Source: Chaetoceros tenuissimus
Taxonomy: Eukaryota > Bacillariophyta > Thalassiosirophyceae > Chaetocerotales > Chaetocerotaceae
Length of the DNA stretch: 64,000 nt
NCBI GenBank assembly: GCA_021927905.1
Contig: BLLK01000023.1
Coordinates: forward strand, 806,001 to 870,000
Direction of reading: 5' to 3'
The notes below the pieces were generated by a model. The model saw nothing but the letters and a program-made list of their open reading frames with translations, ran no database searches and was not told the origin of the DNA. Below, piece by piece: positions 1 to 11,252 of the stretch. The translations under genes were made by a program, and so were the position numbers. Position 1 is the stretch's first letter. Every line of letters begins with the position of its first letter.

Positions 1-994
1 TCGAATAGTTCTCTTGCAAATCAGGAAAAGCATCACGAATATTAAAACTCGAAAAGGCATCTAAAAACTGTTTTTTGGAAAGTGGTCCAACTACCGGTCC
101 AGTAAAAGTAAATTCCTCCGCTAGTAAATCAGGATCTTTGGTTCCAAGTTCACCCGCCAAAACACCTTTGGCAAGTTGAATCATGACAGTTTCCGGAAAC
201 GGAGCCAAAAAGACATCATTTGGTTCCTTCAATTGTTTGACAGATCTTCCAAAAAATCTCCCAATGACAACTGCAGGAGGATACACCTCCCATTCCGACG
301 GTGGAGCACCCGCCACAGTCGCAGCAGCCTTGACACCACATAAACCACCTGTATTCCCCACCAAACGATCCATGGTAAACCCATTACACAATTTCTTCAA
401 CTTTCCTGAAGTTTCATCAAACGTCATACTAATCGCTTCAGGGGGACATACCATTCTCACACCCGTCGGTTCCAAAGATTCCGAACGTAATCTCAATTCA
501 CCTCTCATAGTCCCCACCGTCCTCGCTGTCAATCTCACAGTAAAAGGATCATCGGGATCCAATCGAAAATCATGTGCTCTATAATCCAAATCCGGAAATG
601 CTTGTCTTAGATTGAAAAACTTGGAAGCTGCCAAATATTCCTCTTTGGAGAGTGTACCATCTTTTGCATAATCTGGTCCTACCCATTTAAAATCTGAAGA
701 TAAAAAGGATGGATCGGCTAGACCAAAGTCTGATGCAATGATGGCTCTCGCTCTACTGAATAGTGCTTCTGGTTCATTACTGACTGGTGGTGGTGTCGAT
801 GGTGGTCTTGGTGTAGTTTGTGATGTTTCAAATGGGTTTGGGAGATTGTCAAGGAATGATGCTTGTAGTTGTGATGAAGTGCAAGTTAAGGTCTCTCTGT
901 TAAATGTTTTAGTTTGTCCATTGGGTGACAGGAAGGAAGAGACTGATCCTGCAAGGAAAAGAGTTGCAGTCAATGTCTGCTTTGAGAACTTCAT
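1..994 (-). CDS. NTF2/SnoaL-like repeat protein, plastid-targeted, 3' end cut by window
   Basis: The minus strand is open from the ATG at 994-992 to the window edge (331 codons, no stop). It starts MKFSKQTLTATLF and continues as a hydrophobic signal peptide ending SVSSF; a Phe at the cleavage site is the diatom plastid-entry signature, so plastid import is likely. A Pro-rich stretch (about residues 55-75) leads to a module with GPDYAKDGTLSKEEYL, NLRQAFPDLDY and a Cys/Pro-rich end (about 95-240). A second module starts near residue 295 with TFTGPVVGPLSKKQFL and IRDAFPDLQ, the same pattern as the first. Such tandem GP-x-L-(S/T)-K-x-x(F/Y)L modules resemble NTF2/SnoaL-like folds in diatom proteins of unknown role. 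The gene continues past base 1. The family assignment is inference; the reading frame is secure. Confidence 0.75.
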   Translation of the reverse strand, partial: MKFSKQTLTATLFLAGSVSSFLSPNGQTKTFNRETLTCTSSQLQASFLDNLPNPFETSQTTPRPPSTPPPVSNEPEALFSRARAIIASDFGLADPSFLSSDFKWVGPDYAKDGTLSKEEYLAASKFFNLRQAFPDLDYRAHDFRLDPDDPFTVRLTARTVGTMRGELRLRSESLEPTGVRMVCPPEAISMTFDETSGKLKKLCNGFTMDRLVGNTGGLCGVKAAATVAGAPPSEWEVYPPAVVIGRFFGRSVKQLKEPNDVFLAPFPETVMIQLAKGVLAGELGTKDPDLLAEEFTFTGPVVGPLSKKQFLDAFSSFNIRDAFPDLQENYS

Positions 995-1510
995 TGTGTT
1001 TGTTGTGATGATGATAATGAAATAAAGTGATGAGATGAAAAACTTCTGGAAGCTTCGATGAGCAGCTATTAGGTCTTCAATAAAGATTCTTTTGTAAATG
1101 TTCTTTTCAGCTCAGAAACGTCTCCTCAACTAGCTAAATAGATATTCTATAGAAAATGAAATCTCTAAGAGTTTCTATAGTCTACAAACAAAGGCCAATA
1201 ACTAGAATATGACCACAGCTTCTCTCAACACTTTATCTAATGCAAGAAAAAAAGGATGATGTGAGTTCGGAACACATCACCTTTCCTTTCCGTTTCGTCC
1301 ACTTTCATATCTTCCGCGCTTATAATTGCGCGAAGCTAAATGACTCTTATAAAAGGCCATTTCCAAAGATTCCAAGTTGAAGCGGAAAAGTAGCTGCGTC
1401 ACCATTGGATTTTCACACATCTTTGATGGATGAGATACAAAGAGAAAACCAAAACAGAAACCTTTTTTCTTGACTCTTACTCACTCCATTTCAACTTCTA
1501 TACTATCAAT
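995..1510. other. Intergenic, divergent promoters
   Basis: This stretch separates two divergent plastid-protein genes. It is AT-rich, with a TATA-like tataat at about 1320 and a TATAAAAG box at about 1348, roughly 160 bases before the start at 1511. I see no gene in it. Confidence 0.4.
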
Positions 1511-2932
1511 ATGAAATTCACATCGATCATTACTACCTTTGCACTTGCTGCTAATTTTGCATCTACTGCAGCATTTGCACCAGCATCGAATGCACTTCAA
1601 ATTAGATCATCGGCTCTTTCCCAAACATTTGCATCTACTTCCAAATCATCATCCTCATCTTCTTCTTCTCTCTCCATGGTGACTGAAGGAAATGGAGGAG
1701 GAGTAGTCGTTACTGGAGGAGCAGGAGGAGTAGGATTCGCATACGCGGGAGAATTTATGGATAGAGGATACAACGTGGTAATCTGTGACGTCAAAGATTG
1801 TTCCACTGCTGCAAAGGCATTGGCGGCGAAACATCCCAATGGACAAATCTTTCATACCAAATGTGATGTATCTGATGCGAAATCTGTGGAAGCTTTGGGG
1901 AAATTTGCACAGCAGAAATTGGGTAAGATTGGGTATTGGATTAATAATGCTGGGATTAATGGTGGTAGAAGGGCTTTGATGGATGTTCCTGTTGGAATGG
2001 TGGAGGCTGTTGTCAAGGTGAATTTGTTGGGAGTTTTGTTGGGTACCAAGGTTGCCATGGATATCATGAGCCAGCAGGTGAGTAGATGGTGCGAGTTAGC
2101 GAAGCGAACGAGCAAGAGGAGCGTCAGCGACGATGCGACGAGCGTAAGCGAGGAGACGCGAACGAGCGTAGCGGAGTGAGCGCTGTCTTTTCGAGTGAGC
2201 TTTAGCTCACGAGTGCGTTTTTCGGGAGATGCACAGGAGTACACTACAGTGTGTTTTTCGAGTGAGCTTTAGCTCATGAGTGTGTTTTTCCGAGAGATTC
2301 ATAAAACTACGTCAACACTGTCTTTTCTTCTTCTTTTTCAAATCATTCTTGACTCACACATGTATTCTTTACAACTCATACTTCGACTCATGAAACCACT
2401 ATACAAAACATCACAACAACAACAAAAACATCAATAGGAGGGATTTGAAGGAGAAATTTTCAACACTGTAGGGTCAGGAGTAAAGGGAGGTGGAACTCCA
2501 GGATATGCATGCTATGGAGCAACCAAACGTGGTCTTCCACAATTGACAGCTACCCTTGTAAAAGAAATTGATGAAGGAGTACAAGGATATGAAAAGGTTG
2601 AAACACCAGGAAAGATCAAGGTACACTCCCTTTCACCAGGTATGGTATTTACTAAACTCTTGTTGGATGATTCTACACCTGAATTGAGAAAATTCCCATT
2701 TGGAGTATTGGCAGCACAGCCTGAAGAGGTTGCTGCAGATTTGGTTCCAAAGATTTTGGCATCCAAGACTAATGGAAGTAGTGTTGAGTTTTTGACAACG
2801 GATCGTATCTTGACTAAATTCTTTGAGAGATTTGTACTACAGAAAAAGAGTGAATACATTGATGATGATGGAAATGTAATCAAGGTTCCTGGTGCTCAAT
2901 ACGATGAAGATGGCGTCCGTGCTTTGTATTAG
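1511..2932 (+). CDS. Chlorophyll(ide) b reductase-like short-chain dehydrogenase (NYC1/NOL family), plastid
   Basis: Two exons, 1511-2077 and 2438-2932, joined in phase 0, give 353 aa. The start at 1511 was chosen over an upstream in-frame ATG because MKFTSIITTFALAANFASTAAFAP is a signal peptide plus AAFAP plastid motif. The core is a classical Rossmann SDR: nucleotide-binding TGGAGGVG from about residue 68, NNAG near 145, and catalytic Tyr215/Lys219 in YGATK. The C-terminal half (SPGMVFTKLLL, then PEEVAADLVPKI) matches NYC1/NOL reductases, which reduce chlorophyll b or chlorophyllide b in plants. Diatoms lack chlorophyll b, so the substrate here is uncertain. The 360-base intron is far longer than any other in the window and carries repeats (separate entry). 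Confidence 0.8.
2078..2437 (+). repeat. Outsized repeat-bearing intron, introner-like candidate
   Basis: GT-AG intron of 360 bases inside the NYC1-like gene; nearly all other introns in the window are 65-130 bases. Its first 100 bases are unusually GC-rich, with recurring gcgaacgagc and gcgagc words. A near-duplicate of about 40 bases starts at 2191 and again at 2258 (67-base period). Each copy holds the hairpin gtgagctttagctcac, or that form with one change. Confidence 0.6.
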
Positions 2933-3063
2933 ATTATGGCGATAGTTAGGTGATCTAAAGTAGCAACATATAGAGTCTAATCAGCAAAAGAAGAAATAAA
3001 TATATTTATAGAAATAACAAACGAACATGAATATTGTTGGTGTTAAGCTGTGCATTTCTATTC

Positions 3064-4242
3064 TTACACGAAATGACCATAGAGCTTCTCTAGTAACTTT
3101 AAAGAAGCTTTCTTTTCTCCAAGACTGTATAGAACTGGCAATATTACTTCATCGACTGGTGGCGAAAAGGTTGCTTTTCCCGCAGCATCAAATCCTTCCT
3201 TGTCAATGGTTGCAGAAACGACAATTGGATTCTGACCCTTTTCATACCATTGAATAGCTCTTCCTCCACTCTGTTCAATTAATGGATCTAAAGACTGCCA
3301 AAAATATTTCGGAGGATACAATTGCATAATAATGGTACCTTCTGTAATAAATACTGCATTGGTAAGAGCAGCACCATGTGCAGCAATGATAACATCTTTT
3401 GTAGCAAACCATTCAGCTTGTTCAAGAACAGTATGAAACTCAAAATTGGTAGTAATGATATCTGCATCTGGTAATTCTTTCTGCAAAGCTTGTTGGATTT
3501 CATCAAAATTTCCAATGGTACGACTTGCCAATCGTTGAATCATTCCAATTTGCAATCGGGTCCCTGGTCCCTTTTTCGATAAAATCTCATCATCGGAAAT
3601 AAATTTTCGTCGTAATGCATGTGCATGAGATGCATCATTTAAATACCGTATATATTCCAATCGAGGCCGTAAAAGGTACATATTGGGTGTATACTGTACT
3701 TCATCGTCTGGTATAGCCTTTACATATCCTTGTTCATCTAAATCAGTTTTGGGATTCATAAATTTCTGCACTTTGCATCCCATAGCATCGACAAGTTGTT
3801 GTGACCATGATGATAATTCGAGAGAGTAATGAAGTGCAAATCCACAATTGTCAGTAGCTCCCTGTTCCATGAACCATGACCAGCATGGTAATAGAATTTC
3901 AGCTGCATGTGGAAAATGTTGAAAGTATTTTCTTGTATTATTTGGTAATTGTTTCAATGCAATGACACACCAATGTTTCTTGTTTTGTATAGGTACATGT
4001 CGAGTAGGCTCTTTTGGTATGGATGAGATGAGATTGACAGGTTGCTGTTTTGGTATTGAGACTTGGTTTGAAATATCTGAAACTGGTGTATTCTTGTCGA
4101 TACTTTGAAAGCTTCGAATTTGATATCCAAGGAAGAACATTCCAATTGCCAATAGAATCTTGTCCAATGGCACATGTTTCCTTCTCGAGGCATTGCTTGT
4201 TTTATTCAGTATCCTCGACCGCTGATGACTTCTAGGAAACAT
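3064..4242 (-). CDS. GT61-family (DUF563) glycosyltransferase, type II membrane protein
   Basis: Single exon, 392 aa. A basic N-terminus (RSHQRSR, SRRKH) precedes one hydrophobic segment at about residues 27-45 (LLAIGMFFLGYQI), the layout of a Golgi type II enzyme. The C-terminal half carries the GT61 hallmark: a nucleotide-sugar-type fold region with AAHGAALTNAVF, preceded by FEFHTVLEQAEWF and followed by MQLYPP and WY. GT61 enzymes add xylose, arabinose or GlcNAc in plants and animals; the donor and acceptor cannot be read from the sequence. It is convergent with the NYC1-like gene, about 130 bases apart. Confidence 0.75.
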   Translation of the reverse strand: MFPRSHQRSRILNKTSNASRRKHVPLDKILLAIGMFFLGYQIRSFQSIDKNTPVSDISNQVSIPKQQPVNLISSIPKEPTRHVPIQNKKHWCVIALKQLPNNTRKYFQHFPHAAEILLPCWSWFMEQGATDNCGFALHYSLELSSWSQQLVDAMGCKVQKFMNPKTDLDEQGYVKAIPDDEVQYTPNMYLLRPRLEYIRYLNDASHAHALRRKFISDDEILSKKGPGTRLQIGMIQRLASRTIGNFDEIQQALQKELPDADIITTNFEFHTVLEQAEWFATKDVIIAAHGAALTNAVFITEGTIIMQLYPPKYFWQSLDPLIEQSGGRAIQWYEKGQNPIVVSATIDKEGFDAAGKATFSPPVDEVILPVLYSLGEKKASLKLLEKLYGHFV

Positions 4243-6021
4243 GTGAAGAAGTGATGTGGGAATAAATGTAAAGCTAGTGAGGAATAGTATTCTACTAAGT
4301 ACAGCAGTATTGTTTTCATCTTCATGTTCATTTCGTTGTTTGTTTTTATTACGTAGAGGTTAGTGGAGAGCTAAAGAAAACAATGACGTCATGCATCGCA
4401 GAATAGTAATAAAATAGCTATATCTATCTATTTTAGACACATTGTTCTCATTTTTTATTTCTTTTGTGGCGATTTGTTATTTTTCAAGGAGAAGAAACCA
4501 AAATCCGAAAAAGAAAAGGAAAATGAATACTCATCTAAAGTTAATGTTAATCTGGCTGTCTGATAGAAAATGACTGGCACTGCATACAATTCAATCAGAT
4601 CATGACTATCCTACTACTATCCAACTTTTATCATGATATCAGATTTCTAGAGCTAGAACTGAAGGAAGACTTCAAAGACGACTTGTATACACAAATCAAA
4701 GAAGAAATATTTACATTGCCGATGAGGAACAAGAGAATACAATGGCAATACTTCGTCCAACCAGCAAGTGATTGTTTCTTCGATTCTTCCTGATCTATTG
4801 ATAAAATAAATTCAAGATATAATCGTTGAATAATGATGAATAAAAGCGATCAAGTATACAATTGTAAATATGAATAGCAATACTCCTAAATATGAACAAT
4901 GAAAGAAAGTTAGGTTGAGGTTTCGATGGGACTAAGGTATTAAAAACAAAATGAACAACACGTGTATAATCTATATAAATAGACTTTTCAGGGTAAAGAT
5001 GTTTCTCAGAACATATTATCATGACGCATTTGTTCGGACTGAATACAATCTTGGATCATGGTATAAATTGATTGGCCGTTTCGATACTCCTTTTTTTATT
5101 TTTTCTGAAGAAGAGGATACTAGTCCATCTTCGTCTTCTTAATTTCCTTGCCCCTTCTAAAAAATAGGAGTCACTGCTTCTAGAATTTCATTCCTCGTAC
5201 TAGTCCTAAGCCTCTTCTTTTGTTTAATCTTTTACTTTTTATCGGAAAGACGAACATTACCAAATCGACTAGATCAACAAACTTGCCTCTTTCAATCTTT
5301 CTTCTTGATTGAAATAGAGCGAGATAACAAAGCAGTAAAGCAATTCATAATTTCTGCATAGTATCTTTCTTCGCATAATGGTGCACTAGACCATGTATTT
5401 TTATAAGAATGCAAACAAGCTTGGCAGAGTCTAGTATCTTCCGCAAGAACGAAGCGACAACAAGCAAGGAAGGCAACATGCACAACAAGAGATAATTATA
5501 CTTTCTTTCCACTTTCATTTTCACATCAGATCTGGGATGACTGGTTCTGGTCTATGACCGGTTGAAAAATGCACGTGTTCATATTACGTACGTAGTAATA
5601 TTGGTATGGCAGAAAAAATGACATAAAATAAGTTTTATACAGTATTCTAAAGAGGAACATTTCTCAACGGCCACAGAGTTAATCGTTGTTAGTCTTGAAA
5701 CTCAACGGAGGAAGCTTTTCCTTTTGTTCTCACAATTACTTCTAAGTTGCATTTTCGTGATTGATCATAGTATACTAGAAAGTAAGTCTATTTCTTTGAT
5801 ATGTTTGATTTTTCATCAATAGTACATCAGTCAATGCAGCAACAGCATGCCTCGAACACATCATCTTCCCTTCTGTTGGTGTTCGGACTACTACTATTTG
5901 AATATGACACTCTCCAGCGAAGAACTGGCTGCCTCTTGTGGACCACAACCACTCCTTCACTTTAATTCAATTCAATTTAATTGAATGCTAACATATTTTC
6001 TTTTTCAAACAGTAATTCAAG
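4243..6021. other. Long intergenic region
   Basis: About 1.8 kb between the divergent GT61 and PSDQPS genes. It is AT-rich. Only short open frames without domains are seen (none over 79 codons), and I find no RNA gene in it. A palindromic TGACGTCA lies at 4384-4391. Confidence 0.5.
4384..4391. promoter_or_regulatory. CRE-like palindrome TGACGTCA
   Basis: A perfect bZIP-type site about 140 bases upstream of the GT61 start codon. TGACGT-type elements mediate CO2/cAMP responses in Phaeodactylum (established for that species). A second copy is at 22755-22762, about 425 bases before the gene at 23186. Eight-base palindromes can occur by chance, so function is only suggested. Confidence 0.3.
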
Positions 6022-8475
6022 ATGAAGTTCATTACAGTATTAGTTGCAGCAATTGCTGTATTCTCTCCAGTAGTTCTCTCTCAAAAGGTTGATCCGTTTG
6101 CATCTTCCGTTGTTGGATCGCCGAAAGAAGATATTTCTCCGATGGTAAGTCCAGACTTGAATCTACGTCATTATGACAACATACAAGTACATACAAATGA
6201 TACTGAGTTTTAACGGATATTTTTCTTCTCACATTTTATTTTTTATTTTTCTTCTCACATACTGCCTTCTTATGAAATCTACCACCTTATTTCGTAGAAA
6301 TCTCTTGTACGATGAGTAGAGACCGTGACAGACCAACCTTCTGATCAGCCAACATCTGGTCCATCTACTCAACCGTCTTTCAATCCAACCGACCTACCAT
6401 CCGACCAGCCATCTGACCTACCATCCGATCAGCCATCGAATCAACCATCAAATAAGCCATCCGATAAACCCTCTGATCAGCCATCTGTTCAACCTTCCGC
6501 TCAGCCATCGTTCATTCCATCCACATCCAATCAGCCATCTAGATCTTCCATTCCATCACGTATTCCGTCCATTTCACCATCGCCATCATTAGTACCTTCT
6601 ATCACACCATCAAATGCTCCAAGCACCAGTCCTTCGATTGCACCATCAAACTTGCCCTCATCAAGCAACGTACCATCCGTAACTACTTTGCCATCCACCG
6701 ACCCTTCATCTCTTCCAAGCATTAGTCCATCAGCTTTACCTTCAGTATTGCCCTCATTGACTCCACTATCTCCTTCCGATCTAGCAAGTTCATTTCCATC
6801 CAATCAGCCATCACCTGATCCTGGCCCTCTCTGTAAGAAGTTCAAATTCAATGAAACTCCTAAACAGTTTAGCTTTGGCACTGGTCCTCGTAACTACTCG
6901 GCTGATGATGGACAAACTTTAAGTAGTTGGTGCGATTCTCTCGACAATCCATGTTGTACTGGAGGTCAATGGAAATATGTGAATCAAGAATGCAGTGATT
7001 GGTCAGATAAGCCTGGTACAACGTATGAAGTCTGCGAGAATAGCTGCATTAGTGATTATGCCTGTCAAGGTGTTGCGAAATCAAGTGAGGATGGCTCTTA
7101 CATAAAGTTTGAGACGGGGAGTTGCTCTGATTCGAAAGCTTGTAAATCTATGGCAAAATCAACCACAAAGAAACTTCACTTAGTGGTTTCTGAGGGAAGT
7201 TTTACCGGTAATAATAGTTGCTATTGGAGTGCCATTGGAGCTACAAATTTGGAGAAACTGATTATTGGAAAGCAGGCGTGTACAAAGAAAAAAAGTTGCA
7301 TGGATACTGGCCGTTCTAGTTTTTCAATCACTTCACTCGTAATTGAAAGCAACCAATGCACGCAAGCAGCTGCTTGTGATGATTGTGGACGATATTCAAC
7401 ACATACAGGAGTTCTTTCACTTACCACACAATGCTGCGCGGAAGCTTCATGTAATGGTTCAGAATCACCATCAGTATCTCCCTTCCCATCAGTATCATCC
7501 ATGCCATCCATTCTACCATCAGTATCATCCATGCCATCCATATCGAATCAACCGTCACCCATTGTTCAACACATTCCCCTTGATGCTGGTTGTAAGAGGT
7601 TTAAATATAGTGGTGGATATCAATTTTACCCTGGTACATCAAATCAATGGACTGGTCCTGAGAACTACTCGGCTGATGATGGCAATAAAGGAACAATTAC
7701 TTTGAAGGAATGGTGTGCTTCTCTCGACAATCCATGTTGTACCGGTTCCACTAAGGATTCAGTGTGTGCAGATTGGTCTGATAACCCTGGTACTACGTAT
7801 GAGGTTTGCGAGAATAGCTGCATCAATAAACAGGCATGTTATGGCGTAGCAAAGAACTCTATAGAGGGCTCTTACATAAAGTTTGAGTCCGGCAGTTGCT
7901 CGGATACTTCTGGTTTTGGTTCTGGTTTTGGGTTTTCTTGTTTTAATATGGCAAATAAGACAACAAAGAAACTTAACTTGGTGATTTCTGAGGGATTGTG
8001 CCATGATTGCGAGAATATGGCCTATAAAGCTACAAATTTGGAGGAACTGGTCATTGGAAAGAATACTTGCACAAAGAAATATTCTTGCAGCAATGCTGCT
8101 AGGTATGCATCAACAACTGCACTCGTCTTTGAAAGTAACCAATGCACTGGAAATCAAGAATGTTATAGTTGCGCATCGAATGCACCTTATCCAATTCATC
8201 TTCAACTAACAACATCATGTTGTCAACTTCTATCGGGTGAGACAGTATCGGAATGGCAATGGGAAGCATGTTCACTTCTATCTGAAACACCATCAATATC
8301 ACTCATACCATCAGTATCACCCATCCCGTCAACTGTCCCATCTAATCAACCATCAAAAATCCCATCCATTCAACCATCTGTCATGCCATCCGATGTAAAA
8401 AGCAGAGCTTCAAAGGCGACACCATCTCTTCTAATTCTCACTTTCATATCTTGCTTCATCGTAATGAATGGGTAA
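6022..8475 (+). CDS. Secreted PSDQPS-linker protein with two Cys-rich domains and hydrophobic C-tail
   Basis: Two exons, 6022-6144 and 6322-8475 (intron 177 bases, phase 0), give 758 aa. Residues 1-20 are a signal peptide (MKFITVLVAAIAVFSPVVLS). A Pro-Ser-rich linker with PSDQPS, PSNQPS and PSVQPS units runs to about residue 210. Two homologous Cys-rich domains follow, about 212-416 and 464-676. Both contain (N/E)NYSADDG, LDNPCCTG, PGTTYEVCENSCI and a run of leucine-rich strand-like segments (TNLE-LIIGK), suggesting a right-handed solenoid. They resemble DUF7640-type stramenopile domains; I am not certain of that name. A second PS linker and a hydrophobic C-terminus (LLILTFISCFIVMNG) suggest GPI or membrane anchoring, so a cell-surface or frustule-associated protein is likely. 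The intron acceptor at 6320-6321 is the one that keeps frame. Confidence 0.75.
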
Positions 8476-8931
8476 ACCCTTTGCAAAAAGTGCGTAAAAT
8501 TAAAAAAATAAAAATAGAAAAGAATGAAAAAGTAACAAAAAGGAATATATATCATATTTATGAAGAATAAAAAGTAAGAGTGCTGTTCTCGTTAGACAAT
8601 GTTCTAGTTCATTCTTATACCGACGAAGTTCCGTTTGGACTATAATTGAACAAACTTTTAGTCTTTACTTTGTTGTTTGAAAGGATTGCTTTTTCGCAAG
8701 TCATCTTTTGTCTTTTCGTTGTTGCTGTACTGTATTGTATACTCAAAGTATTGCTTTCAAATAGTTTTCACAAAGAATCTATCTTGAATCATATATCTTT
8801 TTTATACAGCAAGGATACCTTATTACAATCATTGTTTCCTCCACGTCGAAAAATAGAAAGATTACTTTTTATTGGAAAACTTTTGTCTTCGATTCTTCGC
8901 TCGTCTTAGCATTTGAATTTGTACACTTATT
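8476..8931. other. Intergenic, convergent 3' ends
   Basis: AT-rich spacer between two convergent surface-protein genes. There is no supported gene; an open frame on the plus strand at 8646 lacks an ATG start. Confidence 0.5.
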
Positions 8932-10719
8932 TCATTGACATGTTTCTCGACATGTATCACTCACACCTTCAAAAGTACATCGCAGAGATGGATTCTTAGC
9001 GATAAAAGAACAATAACGATTAATCATGGTTCCATCAGGTTTCTGAACTTTGAACCTAGCCTTAGAGTCGACATTTTTACAAGTTGTTCCGCATGAAATT
9101 GGACAATGAGTGCTTACTCCAGGCAAATTACATCTTTCTGCAATCTTATCAACCACACGTCCTGCCCATAAACAAGATTTTATCTTCTCCTTTCCTTCAT
9201 TTTCAATGAATACCTTCATTCTCAATGGAGAATCATGACAAGACTCTACAATTGTCGGTCCCAAGCTAGGTTTCTTGGTGGTAGGATTAAATGAATCAGA
9301 GGGCGATCCAGAGGGTAAGGGTGACGTTGATGGCATGAAAGATATAGACGGGGACGTAGACGGAGTTTCCAAGGTTTGAACTCTATCAGGTAGAAGCTCG
9401 ATCATCGCTTCTCCAATCGCTTCGCCCATTCTGATGTAAGAGTTAGCATTGTTGTTGTAATGGGTGAAACTATCAGCCGGTGACAATTCCTTATCAACCC
9501 AAAATGGTCTAGAATCAACAACCTTTACTTTTCCTTCGAATGTACTTTCTCTTGATCCATCGACACTCGTTTGAGCTTCAAATACTTCCTCTTGCCGTGA
9601 GTTAAAACCACCATAACCATTATGCCCTATTGTTGCAATGACAAACTTTTTCGATCCGGAATATTCTTTGTATTCTACATCTATTGCTTCAATGTAACGT
9701 TTGATATTTTCTCTGTACTTTGATGATTGTGCATTATTAGTAGAATCATTCCAACCTTGCACAAATACAAATCCTTCAATATCAAACCCTTGTCTTCTAT
9801 ACCCAGGTACATACTGATCGATGCGACTTAGTATTTGCTTTACATTCTTTGCATCTTCATCAAATTGCCATCCTGCATAGAATGAATTATGACATCTACT
9901 ACATTCTTCTTCACTTGCCCAGTATACAGGACAGTTGAAGTTATTACCTTGACACGAGTTGCAATCATTTTCTGTTGCCAAAGTCGCATTCAAAACAGAC
10001 CTTTCGGGGCATTCTCCATGACCACTATCCACATGAAAAAGATATTAGTGTATTGGACGTTGTTTTGTCTTCCATGATGAAATATTCTTAGTTACTTACG
10101 CATAAGACCAGAGTCCTCCCGATCTATCTTCGGCAACGTATCTACTGCTATCTGGAGGTAAGAAATCCCATCCAAGACTCCTACCACCAGTACCCACTTT
10201 GATAATCAACACTGGATGGTCATATGCATGTCCCATCATGTGTCCAAACTGAATCTCAGGACCTATATATCCTCGTCTTTTTGGATGATTGTCCCAACCA
10301 ACTTTTAGATTCACATTTCCTCTTTCAGAATCATTGTCATTATAGACTATTCGTACATCGTTTCGTACACTCCATGATTCTACATTTCCAGTTTCTTGAT
10401 TGATGGACCCTACAAGATGAGGATATTTACCATTTGAAATTGCATTAAGTAGAGTACCTTCTGTTTCTTTCGGTCCAACTTCACCGTAGCCTACATTATT
10501 GCTTTGTCCCATCATGATAAATACTTTCACTTGTCTGTTGTAGCCTTGATTTGGAATAGAATCGGCTGTCCATTCAAATGGATATGTACATTTCGATGAC
10601 GGACAGTCTACATCTGAATCACAAGAGAAGGAAGTTCCATGGCAATATCTGAGTGGCAATGAAGCTGAGCGAGCTCCAACAATAAGAGATGATAGAACGA
10701 AAAGGGAATGTTGCTTCAT
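8932..10719 (-). CDS. SASA/CE6-type carbohydrate esterase with PS linker and Cys-rich C-domain
   Basis: Two exons, 10719-10100 and 10024-8932 (intron 75 bases; phase 2 restores SYA-GHGEC), give 570 aa. Residues 1-20 form a signal peptide. The catalytic region opens with VFIMMGQSNNVGYGE; the Ser of GQSN is the nucleophile of SGNH sialate-O-acetylesterase/CE6 enzymes. It continues with GPEIQFGHMMG, KVGTGGRSLGW and FVFVQGWND, and closes with ADSFTHYNN, giving the Asp and His. A Pro-Ser linker (PSTSPSISFMPS) then joins a C-terminal Cys-rich region with CPISCGTTC and CTFEGVSDTCRETC, ShK-like in spacing. The role is probably removal of acetyl groups from extracellular polysaccharide; the substrate is unknown. 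Confidence 0.8.
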
Positions 10720-11252
10720 TTGAATAGTATGAAAATGCGTAAGGAAAAGAAATGTGGACTTGTAGAAAGCAAGATCAAATCATATTGTGAGCGCATCTGA
10801 TTGCAACACCGTGCAGCGATGGCTGCACACAAACTTCTGATAGTGAAGTTTTTATGTCTAAAAAGAGTTCTAAGGTCCAAAATAGTGATATTTTTGGAAA
10901 TGTTAGCCAGAGAAATGAGGGAGTCAAGGTGAGAAATATATGAAAATAGCTTATGCTTTGTCACAATTTTATTTTCTACTACTTTTTAAAACTATGTTCG
11001 TCACGCTGTGTACAAAATCCATACCGTTACATTTGCGAGAAGATGTACGAATTTTTTTTCAAAGGTCTTGTTGGTTTCTTACTTAAAAGATGTTCAGTAG
11101 AGATTTTAACGAAGTTGGTCTGTTTGCTCTTCTTGCAAAAATATCCGATTAGTTTATGCTTCTCTGCGCCCCTATATCAACATCAATAGCTTCATCTTTC
11201 ATCTAAAAATCTACTTTTATTTAGTTGCATTCACAAATAAACCTAGCATCAT
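10720..11252. other. Intergenic
   Basis: AT-rich gap between two minus-strand genes. An 82-codon minus frame here overlaps the start of the esterase gene and shows no domain, so I treat it as chance. Confidence 0.5.

Noticed and set aside
183-1025. Plus-strand frames of 133 and 95 codons
   Set aside because: They are complementary to the 331-codon minus-strand plastid protein frame, which has a leader and a repeated module.
4602-5483. Small frames of 60-75 codons in the 4.2-6 kb gap
   Set aside because: No leader, domain or splice partner; lengths are those expected by chance in AT-rich DNA.
10716-10964. 82-codon minus-strand gene
   Set aside because: Lies in the promoter of the esterase gene, overlaps its start and has no domain.
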